NCBI GenBank assembly: GCA_023247085.1 | Contig: JAHFHC010000023.1 | Coordinates: forward strand, 4,499-15,134 | From: Microcaldota archaeon | Lineage (GTDB): Archaea > Micrarchaeota > Micrarchaeia > Norongarragalinales > UBA8480 | Direction: 5' to 3' | DNA length: 10,636 nucleotides | In this document: positions 1 through 6,627 of the stretch, one piece after another | Layout of the letters: each line of letters starts with the position of its first letter | Position numbering within the stretch: the stretch's first letter is position 1 | The notes under the pieces: model-generated | Told to the model about the DNA's origin: nothing | What the model saw: the letters and a program-made list of their open reading frames with translations, nothing else | Database searches by the model: none | Position numbers and translations under genes: made by a program

Positions 1-562
1 GCTTGAGACCACAGTGTTTAGCAAGGAATAAACTTTCGTAAGCGTCAAGCTTCAATAAACTACCGTGCTTTTTCGCTTTGTATGTACCGTATTGCCCGAA
101 CCAATAATTATCGTACAACATTTTCGCATCTTCTGCATCAATTACCGCCATTAAATCGTCTGGAAAGTATAGTGCATTGTACTTAACTTTTGGCAAGTCA
201 AAGTCTTGAGATGGGTACTTAATAACTGGAGACCGGCCATAATCTGTGTTTTGAGCTTCAGCTATATTTCGAGCGATTATGCCACGGTCACGCCAATCGC
301 GGTAACAAAAGTAACGCGCTAGAAACTTATCTTGATCTTTGTAATAACTTGCTATTTCATTAAAAGTGGTTGGAACATTGTTATTTGTACATTGGGCATT
401 GCGTACATCCAGCATATACAATGCCTCTTCTGGCATTAATTGTAAGCGTGATTTGTTCTCTCCATACTGGGAACCAAAGAAACCCTTGAGTAAAGAGCCT
501 ACGCTAGAAGGGTCAGTTACAATTATTGTTCCGTCTTTTATTCGCTCTACTATTACTCCCAA
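1..562 (-). CDS. endA: tRNA-splicing endonuclease EndA, N-terminal part (3' end off the window)
   Basis: This gene encodes the N-terminal 187 residues of an archaeal tRNA-intron endonuclease, the enzyme that cuts bulge-helix-bulge introns from pre-tRNAs. The frame is open to the window edge. Residues 1-50 form a small N-terminal domain ending in the family motif PEEALYML. Then comes the helix and strand DKFLARYFCYRDWRDRG, matching the family's kY.vY.dLr.RG signature. The following catalytic half is short and lacks the usual GLKFGADF.VY segment. A second N-terminal domain then begins near residue 141 (DNYWFGQYG, then LKLDAYESLFLAKHCGL). The protein therefore holds at least two units in tandem, like the homodimeric alpha2 or epsilon2 enzymes. 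The start is TTG at 562: no ATG or GTG precedes it after the upstream in-frame stop, the family fold begins there, and GGAGG (579-575) lies 12 bases upstream. Identification comes from family motifs; subtype is inferred. Confidence 0.85.
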   Translation of the reverse strand, partial: MGVIVERIKDGTIIVTDPSSVGSLLKGFFGSQYGENKSRLQLMPEEALYMLDVRNAQCTNNNVPTTFNEIASYYKDQDKFLARYFCYRDWRDRGIIARNIAEAQNTDYGRSPVIKYPSQDFDLPKVKYNALYFPDDLMAVIDAEDAKMLYDNYWFGQYGTYKAKKHGSLLKLDAYESLFLAKHCGLK

Positions 563-574
563 GCTGAATTCATT

Positions 575-579
575 CCTCC
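575..579 (-). promoter_or_regulatory. Shine-Dalgarno site for endA
   Basis: The minus strand reads GGAGG here, 12 bases before the TTG at 562. It supports this weak start codon for the endonuclease gene, although the spacing is longer than the usual 5-10 bases. An ATG lies 1 base after the GGAGG but in another frame, where it stops within a few codons. Confidence 0.5.
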
Positions 580-627
580 GACCCGAATTGCCAATGGCAA
601 CGAAAGTCGATTGAGTATCTCGATTAC

Positions 628-643
628 TTAGAATTAAATTGTA
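628..643. promoter_or_regulatory. possible shared AT-rich promoter core between endA and the GalT-like gene
   Basis: The 107-base gap between the divergent genes contains the AT-rich stretch TTAGAATTAAATTGTAG, readable as a weak TATA element on either strand. It sits about 34 bases before the ATG at 670, which would give a leader of about 8 bases. It sits about 75 bases before the endA start, which would give a leader long enough to carry the GGAGG site. No clear BRE is visible, so this is only a candidate. Confidence 0.3.
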
Positions 644-669
644 GCAAAGCGTTCTTTTAAACGTTGGTT

Positions 670-1599
670 ATGGCAATTGAAATTCAAACAGACAAAATAA
701 AAAAAGTAGTGGTTATTGTTGCTAGTGCACGATCAAAACGTCCAATTGTATCAAAAAAAGTCAAGGTGAAAAAGAAGCAAGCGTGCCCGTTTGATTTTGG
801 CAATGAAGAAATGACTCCATCTTCAAGGCTTGAAATAGTTACATTCAACAGCAAAAAATGGGAAGTGAGGGCAATGGAAAATAAGTTTCCTGCAGTTTCA
901 CCATTTGAAAAATATGTTCCAAACAAAGAACATACTGGCGCATTTGGAGTGCATGAAGTGATTGTGGAGACGCCAAGTCACAGCGAGCAATTTGAAGATT
1001 TGACCGCCAGCCAAATGCAAAGCGTGTTCGAAGCATACGTTAATCGATTCGCTGAAATTTCAAAAATAAAAGGCATAAAATACGTTTCTTTGTTCAAGAA
1101 CCATGGGCAAAACGCAGGCGCAAGCATTGGGCACGAACATAGCCAAATTATTGGGTTGCCTTTTGTTCCTGAAATAAACGCAAGTGAATTTCAACATAGC
1201 AAAAACAAAAGTCAATGCATTTACTGCAAACTTGCAAAAGAAAAAGCAAATGTGATTTTTGAAAACAAATTCTTTTCAGTGGTTTATCCGGATGTTGCAC
1301 GCTTTGGATTCGAATGTTGGATTGTTCCAAAGAAACATAAAATAAACTTCTGTCTTTTTGGCACAAAAGAACGCACTGCATTTATGGAAGCGTTGCAAGA
1401 GACAGTGTGTCGCGTAAAGAGAAAAACAAGCGACTATAATTTTTCTTTTCACAATTCATGTAAAGATGGAGAAGTACATTTTCACGTCGAGGTTTACCCG
1501 CGGCAAGGGGCTCCACACGTTTGGGCGGGCTTAGAGCTCGGAACCGGCGTAATTATCAGTTCAATAGATAAAACTACTGCCTTAAAAATGCTCAGATAA
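670..1599 (+). CDS. GalT-type nucleotidylyltransferase (HIT superfamily), possibly galactose-1-phosphate uridylyltransferase
   Basis: This 309-residue protein resembles archaeal and bacterial GalT, which transfers UMP between UDP-glucose and galactose-1-phosphate through a uridylyl-histidine. Family landmarks in order are: CPFDFGNEEMTP (39-50), NKFPAV (71-76), HEVIVETPSHS (95-105), YVSLFKNHGQNAGASIGHEHSQI (138-160), CIYCKLAKEK (183-192) and HFHVEVYPR then AGLELGTG at the C-terminus. By comparison with GalT, the nucleophile should be His157, with Cys39, His104 and His155 near the structural metal. Two positions deviate: the second Cys of the N-terminal CxxC is Asp42, and the HPH motif is HEH. 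The substrate is therefore uncertain; plant ADP-glucose phosphorylase is a relative with HxHxQ rather than HPH. ATG 670 is chosen over the in-frame TTG at 664 because the family fold starts at once. The gene stands alone on the plus strand, between endA and eS6. Confidence 0.8.
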   Translation: MAIEIQTDKIKKVVVIVASARSKRPIVSKKVKVKKKQACPFDFGNEEMTPSSRLEIVTFNSKKWEVRAMENKFPAVSPFEKYVPNKEHTGAFGVHEVIVETPSHSEQFEDLTASQMQSVFEAYVNRFAEISKIKGIKYVSLFKNHGQNAGASIGHEHSQIIGLPFVPEINASEFQHSKNKSQCIYCKLAKEKANVIFENKFFSVVYPDVARFGFECWIVPKKHKINFCLFGTKERTAFMEALQETVCRVKRKTSDYNFSFHNSCKDGEVHFHVEVYPRQGAPHVWAGLELGTGVIISSIDKTTALKMLR

Positions 1600-1627
1600 A
1601 GAAAAGTACAGCTTGAAATAGAAGAAG

Positions 1628-1655
1628 AAAAAAGAGCGGCTATTAAAAAAAATAG
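1628..1655 (-). terminator. T-rich terminator after the eS6 gene
   Basis: Reading the minus strand past the eS6 stop gives a run of eight T (1652-1645) flanked by the short inverted repeat CTATT/AATAG, then a run of six T (1633-1628). Runs like this are typical archaeal termination signals. The region also separates the convergent GalT-like gene. For that plus-strand gene only a short T5 at 1663-1667 and T4 at 1672-1675 are available. Confidence 0.6.
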
Positions 1656-1665
1656 TTGGGCGTTT

Positions 1666-2082
1666 TTACGCTTTTGCTGGTTCTGCTTTTGCTTTAGCTT
1701 CTTTCACTTTAGGTGTGAATCCAAGGTCAGTTAATGGTTTTTCTCCATACTTAGCTATTTGCAAATTGATTTGTGCAGTTCGGTCAGAAACTGTATTGCC
1801 GACAACGCGTTTTTTCAATTTGTTTCCTGCTTTTAGGTGCTTTACTCCCGGACCAGCGGATAAAACAGAGTATAATCTACGTACGCCTGGGACATCAAAA
1901 CGCATTGGAACTCCATCTGCATCTGAACCGCCAGTCATTTTTAACGTGTAACCCGGCAAGCCAAATAAGGTTCCTTCCACTTCATCGCCGAGTTTTTTAC
2001 CTAAAACTTGAGATTTTTTGGATGCCTCTAACTCACGTTGAAAGCTATTCCCAGTCTTAGAATCATTAATTACAACTTTCAT
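1666..2082 (-). CDS. rps6e: small ribosomal subunit protein eS6
   Basis: This is a 138-residue archaeal S6e protein, a component of the 30S subunit found only in archaea and eukaryotes. It begins MKVVINDSKTGNSFQRE and carries the family signature GGSDADGVPMRFDVPG (residues 51-66). This is followed by the basic stretch GNKLKKRVVGNTVSDRTAQIN, in which the family's rK.vRGNti..i.qiN pattern is clear. The length is normal for archaea, which lack the long phosphorylated eukaryotic tail. The C-terminus is instead a short Lys/Ala/Glu tail (KVKEAKAKAEPAKA). It follows infB on the same strand, 86 bases downstream of its stop. A TATA-like element sits about 26 bases before its ATG, so it probably also has its own promoter. 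Identification is firm. Confidence 0.96.
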   Translation of the reverse strand: MKVVINDSKTGNSFQRELEASKKSQVLGKKLGDEVEGTLFGLPGYTLKMTGGSDADGVPMRFDVPGVRRLYSVLSAGPGVKHLKAGNKLKKRVVGNTVSDRTAQINLQIAKYGEKPLTDLGFTPKVKEAKAKAEPAKA

Positions 2083-2103
2083 TTTATACCACTAATAAAA
2101 CGG

Positions 2104-2111
2104 ATTTTAAA
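2104..2111 (-). promoter_or_regulatory. TATA box for rps6e
   Basis: The minus strand reads TTTAAAAT, centred about 25 bases before the eS6 ATG at 2082. That is the expected TATA-to-start spacing for a leaderless archaeal transcript. No Shine-Dalgarno sequence precedes the ATG (the bases read GTGGTATAAA), which fits leaderless initiation. The transcription start is inferred, not observed. Confidence 0.5.
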
Positions 2112-2168
2112 CGCGATAATAAAGAGGTCTGGAAATGAATATTAAGCTTTCCGAAGCACAGGGTAACG

Positions 2169-3932
2169 TCAGAATACTGGCATTCCCTTGATTTTCTTTG
2201 TCTCTTTTAATAGCTCTTTTTCTTCTTCTGAAAGCGATGAAGCATACTTCGTATGCAACAAAACTAAGTCTTCTTTTGGAATGTCAATGTACAAAATCTG
2301 CTTTTCTTTTATTTGCCTTCCAAATGTTGCGCCACCTATGCTAACCGCAATTTGCTGGGCTTTAGAAGCAGAGTCAACTTCTTTTTTTTCATGTTGAAGT
2401 GCGCGTATTTGTCCAACTTCTTCACCGGCTTCATTGAGCAACGTGTTGCCTTTCTTTACACGGCCAGCCATAACTTCTACCCCACAAATAAGCGGGTTAC
2501 TTACCCTAAAGCAATGGTTAGGCATTACATATAGTTTGCCTGGAAATACGAGTTCGCTGAATGCTTTTTTGCGCTCGCTTGCTTTTTCTTCATCTACCCA
2601 CCGCTGGTAATTTTCAATTAAATTATAAATGATATTTTCTTCAAAGAGTTTAATCTTGGAAATTTCAAGTTCTTTTTTCACTGATTCAGGAACTTTTAAA
2701 TTAAAAGAAAAAATGACTCCCAAAAACGCGTCTTTTGTAGCTACGCTTTCTGCTTCAGTCACATCTTTTTTCGTTATTCCACCAATAGCTGCGCTTCGAA
2801 TTGGGATACCTGCAGCTGCAAAAATTTTACCAATTGCCTCTAAACTCCCCAATGCATCTGCCTTTATTATCACGCCATCGTCTTGTGACTCAACAACAAC
2901 TTCACTATACTCGTTTTGCAGTAGCTCAAAAACTTTGTCTCGGTTATTTTTTATTACGTAGAATGATGAGCCAGGCAAAGCTTGGTTTGCCTCTTCGCAA
3001 GCGATTTTTACACCAGTTGCAGCGCTTGCTATTTTTATGTGTTTAAATTTTTCTTTTGGGTCACGCATTTCATCAAGTGGCTTTGGCCTGAGGATTGTTT
3101 TAGCCTTGCATGAAACTGGCTTTCCAGTAATTGAAGAAAAAGCAACTTCATCTCCTTCACGCAATACTCCATCGTACAATATCACGTCAATTGTTTTACC
3201 AAGTCCTTTTTCTTCTTTAACTTCTAAAATGGAACCCTTACCTGGATCAGTTTCATGTAACTCTAATCGTTTTTCTAAATAACGCTGAGCTAAACCCGCA
3301 ACGTATAACAGCAGTTCTTGCAACCCTTCTTTTTCTCTACTGCTTACTGGGACAATTAAAGCTTCTTTTGTAAAGTCAGTGACGCGGTCAAACCGCTCTG
3401 AATTAATCCCATGTGCGCCTAATTGGCCAACTAACTCGTAAATTTTTTCATCAAGACGTTCAAGTACATCTGGCCGTTGTTTAGCAAAGGAGTCAGACAT
3501 GCACGTGTTTCCAGTTTTTTTCCAGCCGGACATTGAATCTACTTTAGTAGCTGCAACAATAAACGGAGTTTTGTACTGTTTGAGGAGCTGAATTGACTCA
3601 AGAGTCTGAGGTTGAATGCCTTGATTAATGTCAATCACGAGCACAGCGATGTCTGCAATGCTTCCCCCACGCTTGCGTAGATTAGCAAACGCTTCATGGC
3701 CAGGCGTATCAATGAACAAAAGGCCAGGAATAGTAAATTTAATTTTTAACTTATTCTTCAATGCATTGCAAGTTTCTTCAATTACATCAATAGGCACTTC
3801 ACTTGCACCAACTGCCTGCGTAATTGCACCAGCTTCACGAGAAGCAACCGCAGTACTGCGAATAGCGTCAAGTAAGGAAGTTTTTCCGTGGTCAACGTGA
3901 CCCACAACTACAACAATCGGTTGGCGTAACAT
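2169..3932 (-). CDS. infB: translation initiation factor aIF5B (IF2 homologue)
   Basis: This 587-residue GTPase is the archaeal counterpart of eIF5B/IF2. It promotes subunit joining and initiator-tRNA placement on the ribosome. Domain I has G1 GHVDHGKT (11-18), a G2 threonine in AGAITQAVGAS (34-44), G3 DTPGH (75-79), G4 TKVD (129-132, the variant form of NKxD) and G5-like VPVSSRE. Domain II is the barrel around GLGKTIDVILYDGVLREGDE, domain III holds KADALGSLEAI, and domain IV starts near PGKLYVMPNHCFR with GRVKKGNTLL. The length is normal for archaea, with no long N-terminal extension and no intein. ATG 3932 is chosen because the G domain begins immediately; a 30-residue longer form from 4022 would overlap the upstream gene. 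It follows the TrmB-like gene by 50 bases and precedes rps6e, as in the translation cluster of some methanogens. Confidence 0.96.
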   Translation of the reverse strand: MLRQPIVVVVGHVDHGKTSLLDAIRSTAVASREAGAITQAVGASEVPIDVIEETCNALKNKLKIKFTIPGLLFIDTPGHEAFANLRKRGGSIADIAVLVIDINQGIQPQTLESIQLLKQYKTPFIVAATKVDSMSGWKKTGNTCMSDSFAKQRPDVLERLDEKIYELVGQLGAHGINSERFDRVTDFTKEALIVPVSSREKEGLQELLLYVAGLAQRYLEKRLELHETDPGKGSILEVKEEKGLGKTIDVILYDGVLREGDEVAFSSITGKPVSCKAKTILRPKPLDEMRDPKEKFKHIKIASAATGVKIACEEANQALPGSSFYVIKNNRDKVFELLQNEYSEVVVESQDDGVIIKADALGSLEAIGKIFAAAGIPIRSAAIGGITKKDVTEAESVATKDAFLGVIFSFNLKVPESVKKELEISKIKLFEENIIYNLIENYQRWVDEEKASERKKAFSELVFPGKLYVMPNHCFRVSNPLICGVEVMAGRVKKGNTLLNEAGEEVGQIRALQHEKKEVDSASKAQQIAVSIGGATFGRQIKEKQILYIDIPKEDLVLLHTKYASSLSEEEKELLKETKKIKGMPVF

Positions 3933-3982
3933 AAAATCAAACACTAAACGTATTAGTAGAATAACTTGGAAAAACAACGTAT

Positions 3983-4723
3983 TTATCGATTTGCAGGGAG
4001 ATTGGCAGTTGTGCTTTTCCACTTTTCTTCAAAATATTCTTTGCACATCGCTGCAACTGCCTTGCTCTTGATCCAAACAGTAGTGTAGTTCTCTGACTCT
4101 GGAATCTCGGGTTTTCCGAGCGTTAACCGCACAAGGGAATCGTCGAAAACAGTTAAACGCAAACCTTGTGGCTCAGTTGCGTGATATAATCTAACTTCAA
4201 CTCCTGCTTTTTTCCACAAGGGAACAATTTTTCGAACATCTGGCCGATCAAGTGCAAGTATGCGTAGTTTTACCCCGCGTTTTACGGCTCGTCGCGCTGC
4301 ATTTATGCCAATTGGAAACCTTTTTAGCCCGCGTACAATTGAAACAACTGACTTCTTAGCGCGACTGTTTTCAATACTGAACTGGCGCATTACGTTTTGC
4401 TGGCCAATGGTTAAGTAAATTGGAAAGTATTCAGAAGGCTTATCTGAAATTTGCTCTAGCGACTTGTTCTCGCGGCTAACTGCGCTTTTGATAACTGCAA
4501 TTCCACTTGTACGGAATTTCATTGGCTTTTTTGGAATACGTAACACAAGTCCCTTTGCAACAAGTGAATCAAGGTAAAAGTAAACTTTACTTCGTGGAAT
4601 TTTGGCTAGCTTAGCTAGTTCGCCGGCAGAATGTTCGCCGTGTTCGTGAAGCAAAGCATAAATACTGGATTCATTTTTGCCTAGTCCAAAACGCGCCAAT
4701 AGTTGTAAAAGTGTCACTTTCAT
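3983..4723 (-). CDS. TrmB-family transcriptional regulator
   Basis: This 246-residue protein has an N-terminal winged helix-turn-helix of the TrmB/SugarTrmB type (about residues 5-75). It includes AGELAKLAKIPRSKVYFYLD, where the second helix would read DNA, and the wing LVLRIPKKPMKF. A linker helix (about 78-95) follows. The larger C-terminal domain (about 98-236) looks like the TrmB effector/PLD-like fold (IVRGLKRFPIGI, VKLRILALDRPDVRKI, GVEVRLYHA, LRLTVFDDSLVRL). It ends with the AVAAMCKEYFEEKWK helix common in the family. Known TrmB members sense sugars and control sugar uptake and glycolysis or gluconeogenesis; the ligand here is unknown. It diverges from the PEP-mobile gene, with a perfect palindrome between them, and lies 50 bases upstream of infB, so they may share a transcript. 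The start ATG 4723 begins the fold directly. Confidence 0.88.
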   Translation of the reverse strand: MKVTLLQLLARFGLGKNESSIYALLHEHGEHSAGELAKLAKIPRSKVYFYLDSLVAKGLVLRIPKKPMKFRTSGIAVIKSAVSRENKSLEQISDKPSEYFPIYLTIGQQNVMRQFSIENSRAKKSVVSIVRGLKRFPIGINAARRAVKRGVKLRILALDRPDVRKIVPLWKKAGVEVRLYHATEPQGLRLTVFDDSLVRLTLGKPEIPESENYTTVWIKSKAVAAMCKEYFEEKWKSTTANLPANR

Positions 4724-4730
4724 GGTGACA
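4712..4730. promoter_or_regulatory. 19-bp inverted repeat over the regulator's start codon
   Basis: TGTCAC and GTGACA form 6-bp arms around a 7-bp spacer that contains the TrmB-like gene's start codon. A regulator bound here would block transcription or translation start, so autoregulation is possible. The arms are short and one lies in coding sequence, so chance cannot be excluded. Confidence 0.35.
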
Positions 4731-4740
4731 ACTTTAGATA

Positions 4741-4756
4741 TAGTTAAGCTTAACTA
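4741..4756. promoter_or_regulatory. 16-bp perfect palindrome, candidate operator or shared core promoter
   Basis: TAGTTAAGCTTAACTA is an exact palindrome centred at 4748.5, almost midway between the two divergent ATGs at 4723 (minus) and 4772 (plus). The centre is about 26 bases from the regulator's ATG and about 24 from the other, near the archaeal TATA position on both sides. A separate TATA-like GATATAG lies at 4735-4741. TrmB-family regulators bind palindromic sites near promoters, so this is the likeliest operator. Binding is inferred. Confidence 0.6.
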
Positions 4757-4771
4757 GTTTTATGAAAACAT

Positions 4772-6121
4772 ATGCAGAACTTATTCAGAATGAAATCACA
4801 CTTATTCGCAGTCACAGTAACCGCATTGGCTTACTCTCGCTATTCTGCAGATTATAACCACACGCCAGAATTCATATTGTTGTACGAGAATAAGGAACTC
4901 GGGCTATATTTGCCAGATAACCAAATAGAAGAGCGAATCAAGCGCAGCCAACAGTTTTTTTCACAAGCTGCGAATTACAACTTTTACTTTACAGAGTGCG
5001 AAAACTTAGAAAGAAGCTATAGTTCGTTTTACAATTCACTAACAGGAGATTATTCTGCTACAACAAATGCTGAACTCGCAACTTTGTTCACCACTTTACT
5101 TCATTTGCAAGCGCGGTGTTCTTCACTTTACCAAGGGACAAACGAATATGCAACAAAGCAAATCGAAAATCAACTCATTAGCATGCTAAAAAGCGCAACA
5201 ACTGACTGGCAAGCCGCATTTCAAGAACTTGCAATTGCAACTCCAGAAGACATTCTTGATGAAGAAAGCGATTATAAAAATTTAATTGAGAAAACCGAAT
5301 TAAGCGACGAGGTAATAGAGGAGCATATTAAGCGACACCCGTGGGCTTGTGGAAAAGCATTTATCTTAACTGATGCAGTCTCTGAGTTCAGGGAACTAAT
5401 GAAAACACGCAGGCCGCGAAAAATAGAAGATAATACAGAAGACAACATAGCTAAATTCGAATATTTACTTGAAAATGAAAGCATCAGATATTGTACAAAT
5501 ACGTTGAAAAAGTTTTCAAATACTAGGATTAAACTTCGTCGCTTACTTGCAACGAAACTCTTGGGCTCACCAATATATGTTGAAATCGCCAGGAGAATGA
5601 AAGTTAACGCAAGCGAATTATTTTACAAATTTGAAGCCGACGACGTACTACAATTTTTGCTAAGTGAAATAACGCCACAAATCGCTGAAAATCGAGGTTA
5701 CACTTGGAATGGCTTTGAACTTAGACAAGTTTTCTTGCAAGAATTTCAAAATGCAAAACAAAAAGCAATTCGAATTGAAAAAACTGAAAACCAACTTGAG
5801 GGCATGTCAGTTTATCCAGGCAAAGTAACCGGCGTTGTGCGTATAATTATTCCAGATCGATTAAATGCAATGCAAAGTTTGACTTTTAACGAGGGCGACA
5901 TTTTAGTAACTACAATGACTATTCCAAACATGATGTTCCTAATAGGAAAAGCAGCTGCAATTGTAACAGATGAAGGCGGGATAACTTGCCACGCTTCAAT
6001 AGTTGCGCGCGAATTGAAAAAGCCATGCATTGTTGGAACACGTTGTGCAACAAAAACCTTCAAAGAAGGAAACAGGATAGAAGTCGATGCAGAAAACGGA
6101 ATTGTAAAACTAATCAATTAA
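4772..6121 (+). CDS. PEP-utilizing enzyme mobile-domain protein of unknown function
   Basis: The C-terminal 107 residues (about 343-449) are a clear PEP-utilizing mobile (swivelling phosphohistidine) domain. They run from GMSVYPGKVTGVVRI through GDILVTTMTIPNMM and TDEGGITCHASIVAREL to GNRIEVDAENGIVKL, with the phosphorylatable His at residue 407. The ATP-grasp PEP/pyruvate-binding domain and the PEP-synthase TIM barrel are absent. Residues 1-340 are a mostly helical region of no assigned function that includes LLYENKELGLYLP (36-48), HIKRHPW (185-191) and GSPIYVEIARRMKVNASELF (265-284). These resemble an archaeal family recalled with the same C-terminal domain, so a phosphotransfer role is likely but the partner is unknown. 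It diverges from the TrmB-like regulator, suggesting regulated carbon metabolism. The start is uncertain: ATG 4762 in another frame opens a 31-codon ORF over the same bases, so a frameshift near the N-terminus is possible. Confidence 0.78.
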   Translation: MQNLFRMKSHLFAVTVTALAYSRYSADYNHTPEFILLYENKELGLYLPDNQIEERIKRSQQFFSQAANYNFYFTECENLERSYSSFYNSLTGDYSATTNAELATLFTTLLHLQARCSSLYQGTNEYATKQIENQLISMLKSATTDWQAAFQELAIATPEDILDEESDYKNLIEKTELSDEVIEEHIKRHPWACGKAFILTDAVSEFRELMKTRRPRKIEDNTEDNIAKFEYLLENESIRYCTNTLKKFSNTRIKLRRLLATKLLGSPIYVEIARRMKVNASELFYKFEADDVLQFLLSEITPQIAENRGYTWNGFELRQVFLQEFQNAKQKAIRIEKTENQLEGMSVYPGKVTGVVRIIIPDRLNAMQSLTFNEGDILVTTMTIPNMMFLIGKAAAIVTDEGGITCHASIVARELKKPCIVGTRCATKTFKEGNRIEVDAENGIVKLIN

Positions 6122-6150
6122 GCATTTTAATTAAACATTTCAAATAGTAG

Positions 6151-6157
6151 AAAAAAA
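6151..6157 (-). terminator. T-tract terminator after dut
   Basis: On the minus strand, seven consecutive T follow the dUTPase stop by about 20 bases, in the 55-base gap shared with the convergent PEP-mobile gene. This fits archaeal T-run termination. On the plus strand the gap offers only T4 (6125-6128), so termination of the PEP-mobile transcript is not obvious. Confidence 0.5.
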
Positions 6158-6176
6158 CAGCGTTGGTTTTAGTTGC

Positions 6177-6617
6177 TTACTTTCCAGTTGAGCCGAATCC
6201 ACCGTGCCCGCGCCCGGTCTCGGCTAATTCTTGAACTACTTCAAAATGAGCACGAGTAACTGGCGCAAGTACGAGCTGTGCAATCCTATCCCCGCGTTTG
6301 ACGCAAAAAGGTTCGCTGCCTAGGTTTTGCATGATTATTTTTAGTTCACCACGGTAGTCGCTGTCAATTGTGCCTGGAGCATTTGGAAAAGTTATACCAT
6401 TTTTCAACGCGAGGCCGCTTCGTGGCCGAACTTGAACTTCATAACCCTCTGGGATTTCAAAGTATAACCCAGTTGGAATAAGTTGACGGTCGCCTGGAGC
6501 AATAATAGTTTCTTCAGTTACAGCCGCATGAACGTCAAAAGCAGCTGAACCTTGAGTTGCATATGACGGCAGCGGTAAGTCCTCTGTTCCTTTTGCACGT
6601 TTAATTTTGATCAGCAT
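6177..6617 (-). CDS. dut: deoxyuridine 5'-triphosphate nucleotidohydrolase (trimeric dUTPase)
   Basis: This 146-residue enzyme hydrolyses dUTP to dUMP and pyrophosphate, keeping uracil out of DNA and supplying dUMP for thymidylate synthesis. All five trimeric dUTPase motifs are present in order: 1, GSAAFDVHA (23-31); 2, PRSGLA (65-70); 3, [11 protein letters not shown] (82-92), with the catalytic Asp at about residue 85; 4, GDRIAQLV (109-116); 5, [11 protein letters not shown] (135-145). The length and motif set match the bacterial/eukaryotic homotrimeric form rather than the longer Dcd-like bifunctional enzymes of many archaea. It starts 10 bases after the ndk stop and has no separate promoter, so the two genes are almost certainly cotranscribed. 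No strong Shine-Dalgarno precedes the ATG; only AAGGT, 13 bases upstream inside ndk, is visible. Confidence 0.95.
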   Translation of the reverse strand: MLIKIKRAKGTEDLPLPSYATQGSAAFDVHAAVTEETIIAPGDRQLIPTGLYFEIPEGYEVQVRPRSGLALKNGITFPNAPGTIDSDYRGELKIIMQNLGSEPFCVKRGDRIAQLVLAPVTRAHFEVVQELAETGRGHGGFGSTGK

Positions 6618-6627
6618 GGAGCGCGTT

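Noticed and set aside
366-614. Plus-strand 82-residue ORF
   Set aside because: It lies antisense to the endA frame, which has clear EndA motifs; its translation shows no recognisable family features.
1660-1671. GCGT-TTTT-ACGC mini-hairpin over the eS6 stop codon
   Set aside because: The stem is only 4 bp and overlaps coding sequence; the T8 tract downstream is a better terminator candidate.
2313-3900. Several plus-strand ORFs opposite infB
   Set aside because: All are antisense to a fully motif-supported aIF5B frame and have no family features of their own.
3933-4022. 30-residue N-terminal extension of aIF5B
   Set aside because: It overlaps the end of the regulator gene, has no family similarity, and the GTPase domain starts right at ATG 3932.
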